The notes under the pieces: model-generated
The model's database searches: none
Seen by the model: only the letters and a program-made list of their open reading frames with translations
Told to the model about the DNA's origin: nothing
Translations under genes and position numbers: made by a program
In this document: positions 31,879 to 42,769 of the stretch, in pieces
Layout of the letters: every line of letters starts with the position of its first letter
Position numbering within the stretch: position 1 is the first letter of the stretch
Source: Gari tellinella
Lineage: Eukaryota; Mollusca; Bivalvia; Cardiida; Psammobiidae
DNA: 64,000 nucleotides
Assembly: GCA_922989275.2 (NCBI GenBank)
Contig: OV277870.1
Location: forward strand, 42,156,356-42,220,355
Direction: 5' to 3'

Positions 31879-32116
31879 TACAGTTTATTTCCCATTTAAA
31901 CGCGAACGAAACGCAAACGCGTTGACATAAAATGTACAAAATAACACCTTTTTGACAATTCTGACTATATATTTTTATACGAGTGGTTAACAGCTTGGAG
32001 TCTGATCAGACGTCAGGTTACCCGGCGTCTGATCTGGCTCCAAACTGTTTGCAATGAAAATAATAGTTTTAGCGTAAACGCGTTTATTGGGAAAGAATAA
32101 CGTTTTCTCCACTGTA
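31879..32116. mobile_element. H1 MITE, left end deleted
   Basis: 'tacagtttatttcccattt' at the left has lost the 'ggagaa' block; right end 'cgttttctccactgta' intact. Core I at 31986-32053 around 'caggttacccgg'. Confidence 0.78.
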
Positions 32117-32159
32117 TACAGATAAAATAATCGTAATAGATTTCTATGATAGCATAAAG

Positions 32160-32265
32160 TACAGTAAAACCTCTCTATTGCGACCACTAAATTATGTTGA
32201 CGATTAGTTGTTCAGGACAGGTGAATGGCTACAGTAGTATGACAGTAAAACAGAAAGCTCCGAAC
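32160..32265. mobile_element. H2 fragment (left half)
   Basis: TACAGTAAAACCTCTCTATTG, then 'gacagtaaaacagaaagctc', the left arm of the core without its partner. Confidence 0.7.
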
Positions 32266-33018
32266 TCTCTGTTAAACGTCCATCTTAACCCATGTATGCC
32301 AAGTGGATTATTCCATGTATTTGCTTTGCCCAAGTTATCATTTTTTGTACAAACATACACATACAACCTTTTAAGTAATACATGATGTAAAGTTGTATGG
32401 AAAATATTGTACATGTATATTTTTAAGAGTACGGTTCAGATTTTTTAATTTTTCACATCGTATGATGAAAATATTGGGACAATAACTTTTATTTTGTGAT
32501 GTTCACGTCTTCTGGCATAGGCATGACATAAAAAATATCAGTAGTTTAGGTTATACTAGGTAAAAATCACCTTTCAGGAATATGAATTTTGACGTTTAAT
32601 TTTCTCGCATATTTTCCTACCTGTAAGGCTATATACAATATTTCAAATATTGATGAGAAGAGATGGCGAAAACCTTCATATTTCACACAAGATACGGGAA
32701 TTACATGTAGTATCAATTAATAATATCATTTTCACATTACAATTACCCTACCTTCAGTGTTGGATTACCTTAAATATCACAATGGATCATTTTTCAGTGA
32801 TCGTATAAAATCTACAATCGAGAGGATGTAATCAATCCAAATAAACTTGTTGACGCTATAACAATTATTTCCACTGCAAAAACAGCTCGAAGCTAAACCG
32901 GTGTCTGATCAGGCTCTACGCTGTTTACAACTCATATTAAAAAGAACAATTTTTCATTTACTGCATATTTTTGATGTGTGTTTACTGTCATTTAAACGGG
33001 AAAGAATAACGCATTCAC
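32266..33018. other. gene-free DNA ending in a very decayed H1 copy
   Basis: No coding match. From about 32830 worn H1 blocks appear: 'ccggtgtctgatcaggct', 'tttaaacgggaaagaataac', 'gcattcactgta'. Confidence 0.45.
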
Positions 33019-33058
33019 TGTAAAACCCTAACAAAATCAGACGTCTCTTTTATTATAA

Positions 33059-33440
33059 TACAGTGTTCCCTCTCTACAACGACACTCCCTACAACGATTC
33101 CTTCCTTACAACGACCCTTGCCACTGTTCCCCAAACAATTCATTTATGTCCAACCTTTTCATTGCTTCAATACCGTCTGCTTAAATTTGACTTCTAATGT
33201 TGTTCTCAAAGTTACCAGTATATTTTTAAAAATGTACATTATGATAGAATGAATATAATGACAAATGACAAACAGATTGAATCCAGATCAGACGCCGCGT
33301 AAAGCGGCGTCTGATCTGGATTCAAACTGTTTGCAAATGTAAGCCAAGTCTTCAATTTCCCTCTCTATAACGATTCCCTCCGAACAACACATACAATCTG
33401 TGTCTCCCATTTGGTGTCGTTGTAGAGAGGGAGCGCTGTA
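33059..33440. mobile_element. H4 MITE, full length, inverted
   Basis: Ends TACAGTGTTCCCTCTC and 'gagagggagcgctgta'. Near-perfect core I at 33267-33335, 'caaacagattgaatccagat' around 'ccgcgtaaagcgg'. Confidence 0.85.
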
Positions 33441-34071
33441 CAATCAACTTACCGGTTTCACGTCCAATTGCACAGTGAATTTCAGATGAAGTGATTGAAT
33501 GACTTTAGTTAACGAGGGTAATTCAGTTAGTCTAATGACTAATCCTCCATGAGGCCCTCTAGATGATGTGACTATTAACCCTTACAGCTCTGGGAACTGA
33601 GGCTATAAATCATTTCCTAGTATACATTGTATATATCAGCCTGAAGACTCAAGAGGGAGCCATTGGACCAGGATCTACACTTTTTGTAATACTTGATAAA
33701 ATATTATTAGACAACCCCCTTAAAAGTCAACTAAACTGATTATTTTAGAGAAAAAAAATGGAAAAGTTAAATTAGGATTAAGCATTTAAGAACACCCGGC
33801 TACACATGTAAAGCGTTACGATGGGATTCCAAACAATTCAATTAGCCACTGGAAAGTAAGTAAGCGCCCACAATACGTCTGTAAAATGTGTTGTGAAATG
33901 TTGTTGCCTGCAACAAATTTAAACGTTGATTAATCTGATATTTCTTTTAGAAGAAAATACCATCAATGTGCTAAACAATTCTAGATGGTAAGCCGAGTTA
34001 CCCGGCGTCTCATCTGGATCCAAATTTGCTTGCAACAGTAAGGATACATTCGCCCGTAACGTAGAAAGAGT

Positions 34072-34321
34072 TACAGTGGAGAATCTGTTATTCTTGCCCG
34101 TTTAAACGCAAACGTACGCAAACGCAAAGCACTAAAACGTAGAAAAGAACAACTTTTGGACAATTCTGATAATTCTTGTTTATCTTGGTGGCAAACAGTT
34201 TGGAGCCTGATCAGACGCCGGGTTACCCGGCGTCTGATCTGGCTTCAAACTGTTTGCACTGCAAATAATAGTTTTAGCGTAAACGCGTTTATTGGGAAAG
34301 AATAACAGATTCTCCACTGTA
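34072..34321. mobile_element. H1 MITE, complete
   Basis: TACAGTGGAGAATCTG to 'cagattctccactgta'. Core I at 34191-34258. An older H1/H3-like core scrap sits at about 33990-34035. Confidence 0.88.
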
Positions 34322-34354
34322 CATGTTTGTTTTAATAAAGAGTTATCGTCTGTT

Positions 34355-34571
34355 TTAACCCTCGTGTCGCCAAAGTATCGTCTGCATTGGTAGTGTCGTC
34401 TGCAGCGTTTTTTAAAGTCAGCTTTAGGGCTGTTTTAACTGAAGAACTGTTTATAATACGAGTGTCAAACAGTTTAGATCATGATCAGACGCCGCGTAAC
34501 GCGGCGTCTGATCAAGATCCAAACTGTTTGCAAAGTCTCCATTTGGGCGCCGTTGGCGGTGAAAGAGTTAA
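34355..34571. mobile_element. H3 MITE, complete with TTAA duplication
   Basis: TTAA at 34355-34358 and 34568-34571, ends 'ccctcgtgtcgcca' and 'tggcggtgaaagag'. Core I at 34466-34532 around 'gccgcgtaacgcggc'. Confidence 0.86.
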
Positions 34572-34679
34572 TCGTAATATTGTACTTCCGGAGCATCCGA
34601 TACTGCGCAGAACACGCAATTCCTTTCCGTGAAAACAGAACCAGCCGCAAAACAAAGTGCGTCATGGTATAGAAATTAT

Positions 34680-35903
34680 ATAGAGGATAACTGTTTTTTT
34701 CAGTGTAAGATCGAAATTTAATCCATTGAGTGAACATCAGACGTTATATTTTCACGAGTGTCGAAGCCACGAGTGAAAATATAACAGTCTGATGCACAGG
34801 TACTTGACACATACTTTATTATCTATGAACCCCCTCCCCCCTTAAAAAAAAAAAAAAAATTTTTTTTTTTACTATACTTCTATTATAGATACAAGGTAAA
34901 CAGCGCAATTCGACACCTAGTCTTTACTATCGACTTAAACTGATGCTAAAATAGACTCGATCGCCGATATTCTCTTGTGGTACCCTCGGGAAAAGATTAA
35001 TTTATCAATATCTACTTTTTATTTCATCAAATTCCGTCAAATAACGCCACAGTACGTGAATTATAACGAAAATAAGCTTCAAAAAGTTTTATGTCGTTCT
35101 CTTGGTACAGAATTTATTGCCCAAAATAAGGGGTAATCTAGTCGGTTTGCACATTTAACGGCCTTTACGGCTGGAACTTTCACCTAATTTCATTAGAGCA
35201 AATGCGTTTGTGTCGGAACATGACCCTCTTCACTATCAGCTATATGAAATATACATGTAATTTGGCACGAAATTGACAAGTGAAAAGACTCATTTCATTT
35301 TCAATGCCATTTTGAATACCGGAATGAATCGAATGAACGGAGCGATCTCATTGGTCAAAATTAAACAGGTTAAGTTTCTTTTAATTTTGCATTCTATGTA
35401 AATTATATAAAACTGATAATATTTCATTTAAAGATGATTTATAATATTTGGTGAAAGTTCCAGTGGCATAGGCCGTTTATTGTGGACAAATAACAGATCA
35501 CCCCTACATGTACATTCGTTGCTATGTACCAAGAAAACGACAAAAAACTTTTTGATGCTTATTTTCGTTATAATTCACGTACTGTGGCGTTATTTGACGG
35601 AATTTGATGAAATAAAAAGTAGATATTGATAAATTAATCTTTTCCCGAGGGTACCACAAGAGAATATCGGCGATCGAGTCTATTTTAGCATCAGTTTAAG
35701 TCGATAGTAAAGACTAGGTGTCGAATTGCGCTGTTTACCTTGTATCTATAATAGAAGTATAGTAAAAAAAAAAATTTTTTTTTTTTTTAAGGGGGGAGGG
35801 GGTTCATAGATAATAAAGTATGTGTCAAGTACCTGTGGTCTGATGTTCACGAAATGGATTAAATTCGATCTTACACTGAAAAAACACAGTTATTCTATTT
35901 ATT
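34680..35903. repeat. 1.2-kb inverted repeat, arms about 500 bp, spacer about 260 bp
   Basis: The left arm 34680-35195 ('ataactgtttttttcagtg', 'aagatcgaaatttaatcc', 'cacaggtacttgacacat', 'ccctcgggaaaagattaat') is repeated inverted at 35450-35903. Differences include a poly-A/poly-T change and a 28-bp-stem hairpin inserted only in the left arm (34736-34792). No open frame is seen. Looks like a large foldback element or a palindromic duplication. Confidence 0.85.
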
Positions 35904-36180
35904 TATGCTTTTAAGCCACTTTTTAAACGAAATTGTTTAAAAATTGAAAGCGAACGTACATTATTTATCCCGTGTTGAGCCCCACGTTTTATGTCGAACA
36001 CACGCGCGTGACAGTTGGCGGTATAATGACGTCACTCGTTGCTCCCGAGTTTGGATTCGTGCTCTTCCGGTGAGTAGTTCGCGACAAATCGGACTGCCGG
36101 AATTTAACGATAAGACACGATTGACTACGATTCTTGGGGAGCCCTACGGGGAAAATTCATAATAAAAAGCGATTGATGAT

Positions 36181-36456
36181 AATCCACTGCAGTGGATTAC
36201 CAAGTGATCATCCACTGCTATTTCGTGGTAATCCACCGAAAGGCATAAATAAAGGGGTTTAAATAGTTTGAAGAACCGTTTTAATCAGTTTTGAACTTGA
36301 TCAGACGCCAGCCTCTAGTCTGACCCCAAACTGCTCAAAGGGCATACGATTGATGTTTAGCATAAACGCGTTTTTTGTGGGTTTTTGTTTTTACTGTTTT
36401 TGTTTTACTTTTTTGTGGAGGGGGGGGGGGGGGAAGGGGCGGGGGGGGGGGGGGGA
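36181..36456. repeat. decayed H1-like remnant, small palindrome and poly-G run
   Basis: 'aatccactgcagtggatta' at 36181; H1 scraps 'gatcagacgccagcct' and 'tagcataaacgcg' at 36298-36372; G-rich run with AA and C interruptions at 36418-36455. Confidence 0.55.
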
Positions 36457-36977
36457 CTTTTAAGAAAAATGTAAAAATTTCATTACGCCATAGCTGTTTC
36501 TATTTTTGAAGACAGGTGACCACTTTTAAAAAAGTAGGCTGTAAGGAAATTAGAATACGTCTGCTGTAAGCTATATTTATAGACAATATATTTATTATGA
36601 TGCATATTCATGATTATATAGATTTGAATTGTTTCTTCTGAAAGCGGTCGTATCTTGTATTTTATTAAACCGATACTCTTTTAACAATTTAGAGGCTGTT
36701 CTTTCATGTTTAAACGCAGCAAAATGCAAATTCAATGCATGTAAATGTAGACAATGACGGGTCCTTAGAATCACAGTCGATTTGTTATAATCTGATTGGC
36801 AAACAGGTTGGATCTGAACTATTACATTGACTATTAAAACAAGATTTTTTTCCCCAAAGCATGGAAAGAAAGGTAGATCTTATTAGAAAACAGGAATTGT
36901 CTGATCTGGGTCTTAACTGTTTTCAGGAAGAGTCAATATAATATAAGTTAATAGTACAAGAAGGTTTTAGCGATCAG

Positions 36978-37596
36978 TACAGTGCTCTCTCCCTAATCGG
37001 CTCTCAGAACGATTCCCTCCTGACAACGCTTGTCACTGTTCCCCTTAACCCTTTCCCTTATAGAAGCGACTTTTAGCACATTCATTTTATTCATCCGCTG
37101 AAGAAAATAGTTCCAAATTATACCGTAATGAATATGTGTCATATTTAATACTTTCCTGATTCTAGCAGTTAATAGCTTAAAGCAGGCTGAAAGTAAAGCA
37201 GAATGCGCCTTTGGGCGCATTCTGCTTTACTTTCAACCTGCTTTAAGTAGTCACATATCTTAAATACTAGAAACAATGCTATCAGGTAAAGGGTTAACAA
37301 GAAAATTATGTCCAACCTTTTAACGGCTGCAGTATCGTCTGCTTAAAGCTGTCGTCTGCGGGTTTTTTCTTCTTCTCAAAGTCATATAATGGACATTTTA
37401 ACAGAAACATCAAAATGACACGTGACAAACAGCTTGAATCCAGATCAGACGCCGTGTCACGCGGAGTCTGATCTGGAGTCAAGTTGTTTGTAATTGAAAG
37501 CCATTATTTCCCTCCCTATTACAACCTCCTCTGATACACACACATTCTTTGTCTCCCATTGAGTGTTGTTGTAGAGGGAGGGGAGGGGCACTGTCA
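36978..37596. mobile_element. H4 MITE split by an H5 insertion
   Basis: Left TACAGTGCTCTCTCCC, right 'gtagagggaggggagg' and 'ggcactgt'. Core I at 37423-37491 intact. The insert at 37045-37297 interrupts 'tgtcactgttccccttaa'. Confidence 0.82.
37045..37297. mobile_element. H5 MITE nested in H4, TTAA duplication, inverted
   Basis: TTAA at 37045-37048 and 37294-37297, ends 'ccctttcccttatag' and 'atcaggtaaaggg'. Core II at 37176-37246 around 'cgcctttgggcg'. Confidence 0.87.
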
Positions 37597-37751
37597 ATAC
37601 ACCGTCATTCAGAAGTCTCTTACACTACCGTATATATTAGTTGCTAAACTCAGGATAAACATAAAGCAGAAAGCTGTTCTGTATTATTTCTATCCTGTTT
37701 GTAGCAACCACCCGGTTTTGATTTCCTTTACGATTCCTGAAAGAAATGTCG

Positions 37752-38038
37752 CGTAACCTTTTACCTGCTTTTAGAGTATAGTGACGCTTTTCTTAAATAG
37801 TAAAGAACCAAATCAAGCATCTCATTTACAGGTAGTGTACATATGAATATTACACTTGTCCTATGCACACAGTGTAGACCCTGATAAGAGGATTCCTTAA
37901 GGAGCCCTTTGATCAGGGTCTACACTGTTTGCCATTTTGAAATATATTGTTAAAATCAACCCTCAATAGCCAAAAATGGACTAGACTTATTTTGAAATTG
38001 GAATTGTACATTAAAAGTTTCAGGAGTGAATGAGTTAA
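37752..38038. mobile_element. H6 MITE, inverted, left end decayed
   Basis: Core at about 37870-37932, 'acacagtgtagaccctgat' facing 'gatcagggtctacactgttt', around 'attccttaaggagc'. Right end 'gtgaatgag' plus TTAA at 38035-38038. Confidence 0.72.
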
Positions 38039-38063
38039 GGGCTGTTTGACACTCCTCTTGTTG

Positions 38064-38315
38064 TTAACTCTTTACCTGATAGCCTGTTTCTATTATTGAA
38101 GATAGGTGACTACTTAAAGCAGGTTGAAGGTAAAGCAGAATGCGCCTTAAGGCGCATTCTGCTTTACTTTCAGCCTGCTTTAAGCTATAATGTGCTAGAA
38201 TATAGAAAATATTCCCTATAATATATATTCATGACTGATTAAATTGGAACTATTTTCTGCAGCGGAGGAATAAATCATATTCGCTAAAAGGCGCCTCTAT
38301 AGGGGGAAGGGTTAA
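38064..38315. mobile_element. H5 MITE, complete with TTAA duplication
   Basis: TTAA at 38064-38067 and 38312-38315. Core II at 38114-38183 around 'cgccttaaggcg'; tail 'gcgctaaaagg'-like block before the end. Confidence 0.87.
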
Positions 38316-38545
38316 AGTTTGTTTTTTTAATGAAAATACATATAATATACTTGATTTTCACCAATCTTGCAGACGGCAATTTCAAAGCAGAAGATAGTGT
38401 GGCAGGATCAGAATTAACTCTATGCAACATGCGAACAAAATTAATGTGATATTGCCAACTATTACAAACAGTTTGGATCCAGATAAGACACCGAGTAACT
38501 CGGCGTCTCATCTAGATCTAGACATTTGACACTCTAAGGATATTG
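38312..38545. mobile_element. decayed H3 MITE
   Basis: Shares the TTAA of the H5 element. Internal 'gcagacggcaatttcaaagc' and the core 'gtttggatccagataagac' facing 'ggcgtctcatctagatc' at 38465-38520. Right end not found. Confidence 0.5.
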
Positions 38546-38640
38546 CTATGAAATGAAATGCATATTGGTCAGTCAGCTCAGAGAATTAATGCAGACTGCA
38601 TATTTTTCAGATTACAGTTAGTTTCATAATGTTGTACCGT

Positions 38641-38820
38641 GAGTGGAGAATCTGTTATTCTTTCCCGTTTAAACGCAAACGTACGCATACGCAACGCACT
38701 AAAACGTAGAAAATAACAATTTTTGGACAATTCTGATAGTTCATCCGGCGTCTGATCTGGCTCCAAACTGTTTGCAAGGGCAATAATAGATTTAGCGTAA
38801 ACGCGTTTATTGGGAAAGAA
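38641..38820. mobile_element. H1 MITE, left core arm deleted
   Basis: 'gagtggagaatctgttattc' at the left; right half 'catccggcgtctgatctgg' to 'attgggaaagaatt'. The left arm of the palindrome and the right tip are missing. Confidence 0.72.
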
Positions 38821-38841
38821 TTGTACTTGACCTTTATCACG

Positions 38842-39115
38842 TTAACCCTTATCATGCTGAATTTTCGTTTTTTTGCGCTCATATATGATCAGGGTTGAAA
38901 AATCTTCTACATCACAACATTAATGTTGCTGCGACGGAAAAATATGTGATGCTTTTTTTTTCTATAAACGACAGAGGCTAATCACAGGTGTTTTTTAAAC
39001 AGTTTTTATCAAGATCAGAAGCCGGGTGACTCAGCGTCTGATTCTGATCAAAATTTGCAGATGTTAGCCAAATCGTTCTTATCGTGAACACGACGAAGTA
39101 ATAACATATTGATAA
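38842..39115. mobile_element. H9-type element, decayed right end
   Basis: TTAACCCTTATCATGCTGAAT at the left matches inverted 'attcagcatgataagggtta' at 48646-48664. Core 'cagtttttatcaagatcaga' facing 'ctgattctgatcaaaatttg'. Confidence 0.5.
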
Positions 39116-39149
39116 TTTTAACTGTTTCTTTTACCCTGAATAACACACA

Positions 39150-39231
39150 GTAAGATTCGACGTCTGGTAATCCGGTGTCTTATGACGCTCTAGCGCCATA
39201 AGACACCGGATTACCAGACGTCGAATCTTAC
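39150..39231. repeat. 82-bp hairpin, one mismatch, with a stem unlike the other cores
   Basis: 'gtaagattcgacgtctggta' pairs with 'taccagacgtcgaatcttac' and continues through 'atccggtgtcttatg' to the centre at about 39190. Flanked on the right by 'tccaaactgtttt' (core I outer end) and 'tagcataaac' (H1-like). Confidence 0.85.
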
Positions 39232-39307
39232 TCCAAACTGTTTTCAACGGGAAGAAGAATTGTTTAGCATAAACAAGCCTGTTTGGAAAGAAAACAAATT
39301 CTTCACT

Positions 39308-39515
39308 TTAACTTTTTCACTGCCAACGGCGTAAAAAGGCTACTTAGCAAACAACTTCGAACCTGATTAGACACCGCGTAACGCAGTGTCTGATCAGGAT
39401 ACTGTATGATACTCGTATCGAAATTTCATCAGTCAAAACAGCCCTAAGTCTGACTTTAAAAATATTGCAGACGACACTACCAATACAGACGATGTTTTGG
39501 CGGTAAGATGGTTAA
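39308..39515. mobile_element. H3 MITE, complete with TTAA duplication
   Basis: TTAA at 39308-39311 and 39512-39515, ends 'ctttttcactgcca' and 'tggcggtaagatgg'. Core I shortened at 39357-39410. Confidence 0.78.
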
Positions 39516-39610
39516 AGCAGACGCTTATATTTGTTTAAACTTTGTTCTTTATTTCTTTTTTGTATAACTTGTATACTTTTCTAAATGTCAAATCACATGT
39601 CAAATTATGA

Positions 39611-39860
39611 TACAGTGGAGAATCTGTTATTCTTTCCCGTTTAAACGCAAACGTACACAAACGCAAAGCACTAAAACGTAGAAAAGAACAACTTTTGGAC
39701 AATTCTGATATTTCATGTTTATCGTGGTGGCAAACAGTTTGGAGCCTGATCAGACGCCGGGTTACCCGGCGTCTGATCTGGCTCCAAACTGTTTGCACTG
39801 CAAATAATAGTTTTAGCGTAAACGCGTTTATTGGGAAAGAATAACAGATTCTCCACTGTA
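39611..39860. mobile_element. H1 MITE, complete
   Basis: TACAGTGGAGAATCTG to 'cagattctccactgta'. Core I at 39730-39797, almost identical to the copy at 34072-34321, so a recent family member. Confidence 0.9.
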
Positions 39861-40375
39861 AACATGCAATTATGAACATCTACTGTCTATAGTGTATTTC
39901 AAATACTGCAAAGGAAAGGATCTCTATAAACATAGCTTTCGATCCAATCCTTTTTCATTATATCCATGTATTATGTTCATGTACACTATCTGAAATAAAA
40001 TACGTTTAAACCAAAGCAGACAATAAAATTTGGCAGGGAAATAGTTAGATATTGAAACATATGATCATTACTTACATCATGTATTTACTGGTTGTGGTTG
40101 CCCTGACATCTCACCAGCCAAGATAAACAACTCATACACAGGTTTGTAAGAATTCTAGATGATTAATTTCCCATATACATGTAAAATAACAAGCGAGGTT
40201 TTACGCAAGCGTAAAATGGTTGCCAAAAAGGGGAACACTAGTTACAAGTCTGAAAAAAAATTCTGTTGTTTTTCAATGGTTTGGCACTACCATATGCCTT
40301 TATAATTCTTACAAAAGAGTCAAGCACTGATTTATCAATCAACCTGACTATGTAACAAATAAAAGAGAAATAGCC

Positions 40376-41304
40376 TTTAAGGGTGTATAAATGTCATGAA
40401 TTTGGGAAATTTTCAAAGTATATGAAAACACTCTATGGTGGTTTTGTATTGAAGAGCTATTTAAGATGAATAAAAAATTAGAAAAAGTGTACATTTTGGT
40501 GAACAACAGTTGGCTCTACGGCCATGTAAAATTTACCCCACCCACTTTCTCTTATTTTGTCCTTTTCAAATAGCCCGCTTCAATAAAATCCATTTTAAAT
40601 GAAAACAAATATGATAATTTGGGTTTGTGTTATTTATGTCCTATCTATGGTAGTATTTTTTCATACAAAAACTGATTTAAGGAAAAACAGGCACCAAATG
40701 TGAAATTTATGAAGCTCTAAATATCATCGATATGGTTCTTTTTTTTGTAAATTTTGTAAGGGGAGATAACTCTTTTTACTTTAATAACTCAACATTTTCA
40801 ACACTATTTTGAACTGTCTTAGCATTGGCTTTCCTCTGGTAGAATATAAGAAAAAGTTTAATACTAGAACTATTTCATTTTCAAACTTTTTTACTTTTTT
40901 TTCATAAAATAAAAAATCTAATAAAATCATGCCCTATAAAAAGCATATCTTTGATATTCGAGGATCCATATTGTTCAAACTTAGTGCCTGCTTTGTCTAA
41001 ATTTGGTTTCTATATGTGAAAATACCACCATAGACATGAAATAAATAATGAAAACCCAAATTCCCATGTTTGTTTTGTTTTGAAATAGATTTTACTGAAG
41101 CTTGTACTCTGAATGGGTAAAATTTGAAAAAAAGTCCAAATTTGACATACCTTTTTCAAATCGCTGTAGCTCAAAAAAAGGACACCACCATATATATTTT
41201 TTTTCATTTTTTTATTCATCATAAATAGCTCTTCCAAAAAAACAATGATAGAAAAAAGTTTAATACTTTGAAAAAATCACTTATGGGTTGGATACACCCT
41301 TAAA
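40376..41304. mobile_element. 930-bp inverted-repeat element
   Basis: Ends TTTAAGGGTGTAT and 'atacacccttaaa'. Inside, 'agagctatttaagatgaata' faces 'tattcatcataaatagct'. AT-rich, no open frame of note. Confidence 0.7.
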
Positions 41305-42199
41305 GATAACATCGTCTGGCGCCAGTCTACATACATAACATACGTTTATTGTAATATAAGGCTTCCGGCCTAGTATACAAATGGCTGATAGGAATTGCAT
41401 GATAATAAACATACATGCATGTATTACGTGAACATCCGTATGCAAAAATATATATGTCTTCAAATCACAGGGTCCCAGTTAAAATGAGTATTGCGAGGCT
41501 AATTTTCAACCACAACGTCCTGAGCACCAACGACGGGTATACTCGCCATTCACCAATGGTAAACATGTGAGGAATACTGGTGTGCTTTGCAACATTGTAT
41601 GCAAACAATATGGACCCAGATTCAGGTTATTCCTATAGGAGCCCAGATCAGGATATGCAGTTTCCGTCATTTTGAAGGGTATTGTTTTATAGTCTGATTT
41701 CTATAATCGATGATGCCATTGCTTTTTAAGCAAGAACATTGGGACATGAATTTCTGATCAAAGCTAATCTAACAAGACATGTATTTCTGTCACGCTTGTA
41801 AACACGTGTTCTCGAAGAAGCGCCTTTCAAATTTGGCAACTGCTAATATAATTTTTAATTGCAAAATTCAGATCATTAAACTTTTACTATTTACACAAAT
41901 TGAATGCGCGTATGTTATGCTAAATTTAAAGTATATCTAATAGAAAGGGTAAAAACAACAATTAGTAATGGACAATTATAATTCTAATTTAGTTCGGTAT
42001 AAAAAATGGGGGAGGGGTGTTTACGAAAATGTACGGGTAGCGAAACGTCCAGGATAGAAACACCCTTGGTAGCGAACTGACAGGTGAAACGCAACCTATC
42101 AGCAAAATCTAGTCAACGTCTGCATTGCATTTAAAATAACTTGGCATAAATGTTCATCTAGAAGGTACGAAATATCGCGCACAAAACAGAAACATTCTG
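41305..42199. other. gene-free DNA with an H6 scrap
   Basis: 'ctataggagcccagatcagg' near 41630-41655 is a decayed H6 core. Otherwise nothing recognised. Confidence 0.4.
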
Positions 42200-42480
42200 T
42201 AGCTTAAAGGTCAAGGTCAAACCTCGAGTTCAAAGGTCAGAAACATGTATTATTTGCCTTGTCCGGGCTCTAAGTCGGAACTCCATAGAAGGATTGTGAA
42301 ATGACTAGTAACAAAAGTTCAACTTGAAGATATATTAAAATCAGGTCTATAGCTGAAAGGACAATGCCATAATTAGAGGTCAGAGGCTAAAACAATATAA
42401 CTGTTTGCTTGTCCGGGCTGCTATTCCAAACTCCATGAATGGATTGTGAAATGACTAAGCATTCATGTTTGTCTAGGTCA
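42200..42480. repeat. two copies of a 180-bp unit
   Basis: 'cttgtccgggct', 'aaactccat' and 'ggattgtgaaatgact' occur at 42258-42312 and 42411-42462. Resembles dispersed tandem repeats of bivalves (inference). Confidence 0.6.
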
Positions 42481-42769
42481 GTAGCTAAAAGGTTAAAGTC
42501 CCATTGTGTTTTCAGACCTTTTCTTAATGCCTGAAATACAATAACGGTTAATAATAATGTTTGAACATTCTTATGGGCCAAACTGATCTATGAAATGATG
42601 AAGACGGACCTAAATCACCAAAAAGGGCAATTTAAAATCATAACAAACCGAAAATAGAACGTCTGACATAAACATTTCCACATGGCTTAGTATCACGTGA
42701 TACAGCCGAAATCAACTTCACTGGGTGCAACCGTATCTACCTCCGCCCGTCCATCCATCAGTCAGTTAG

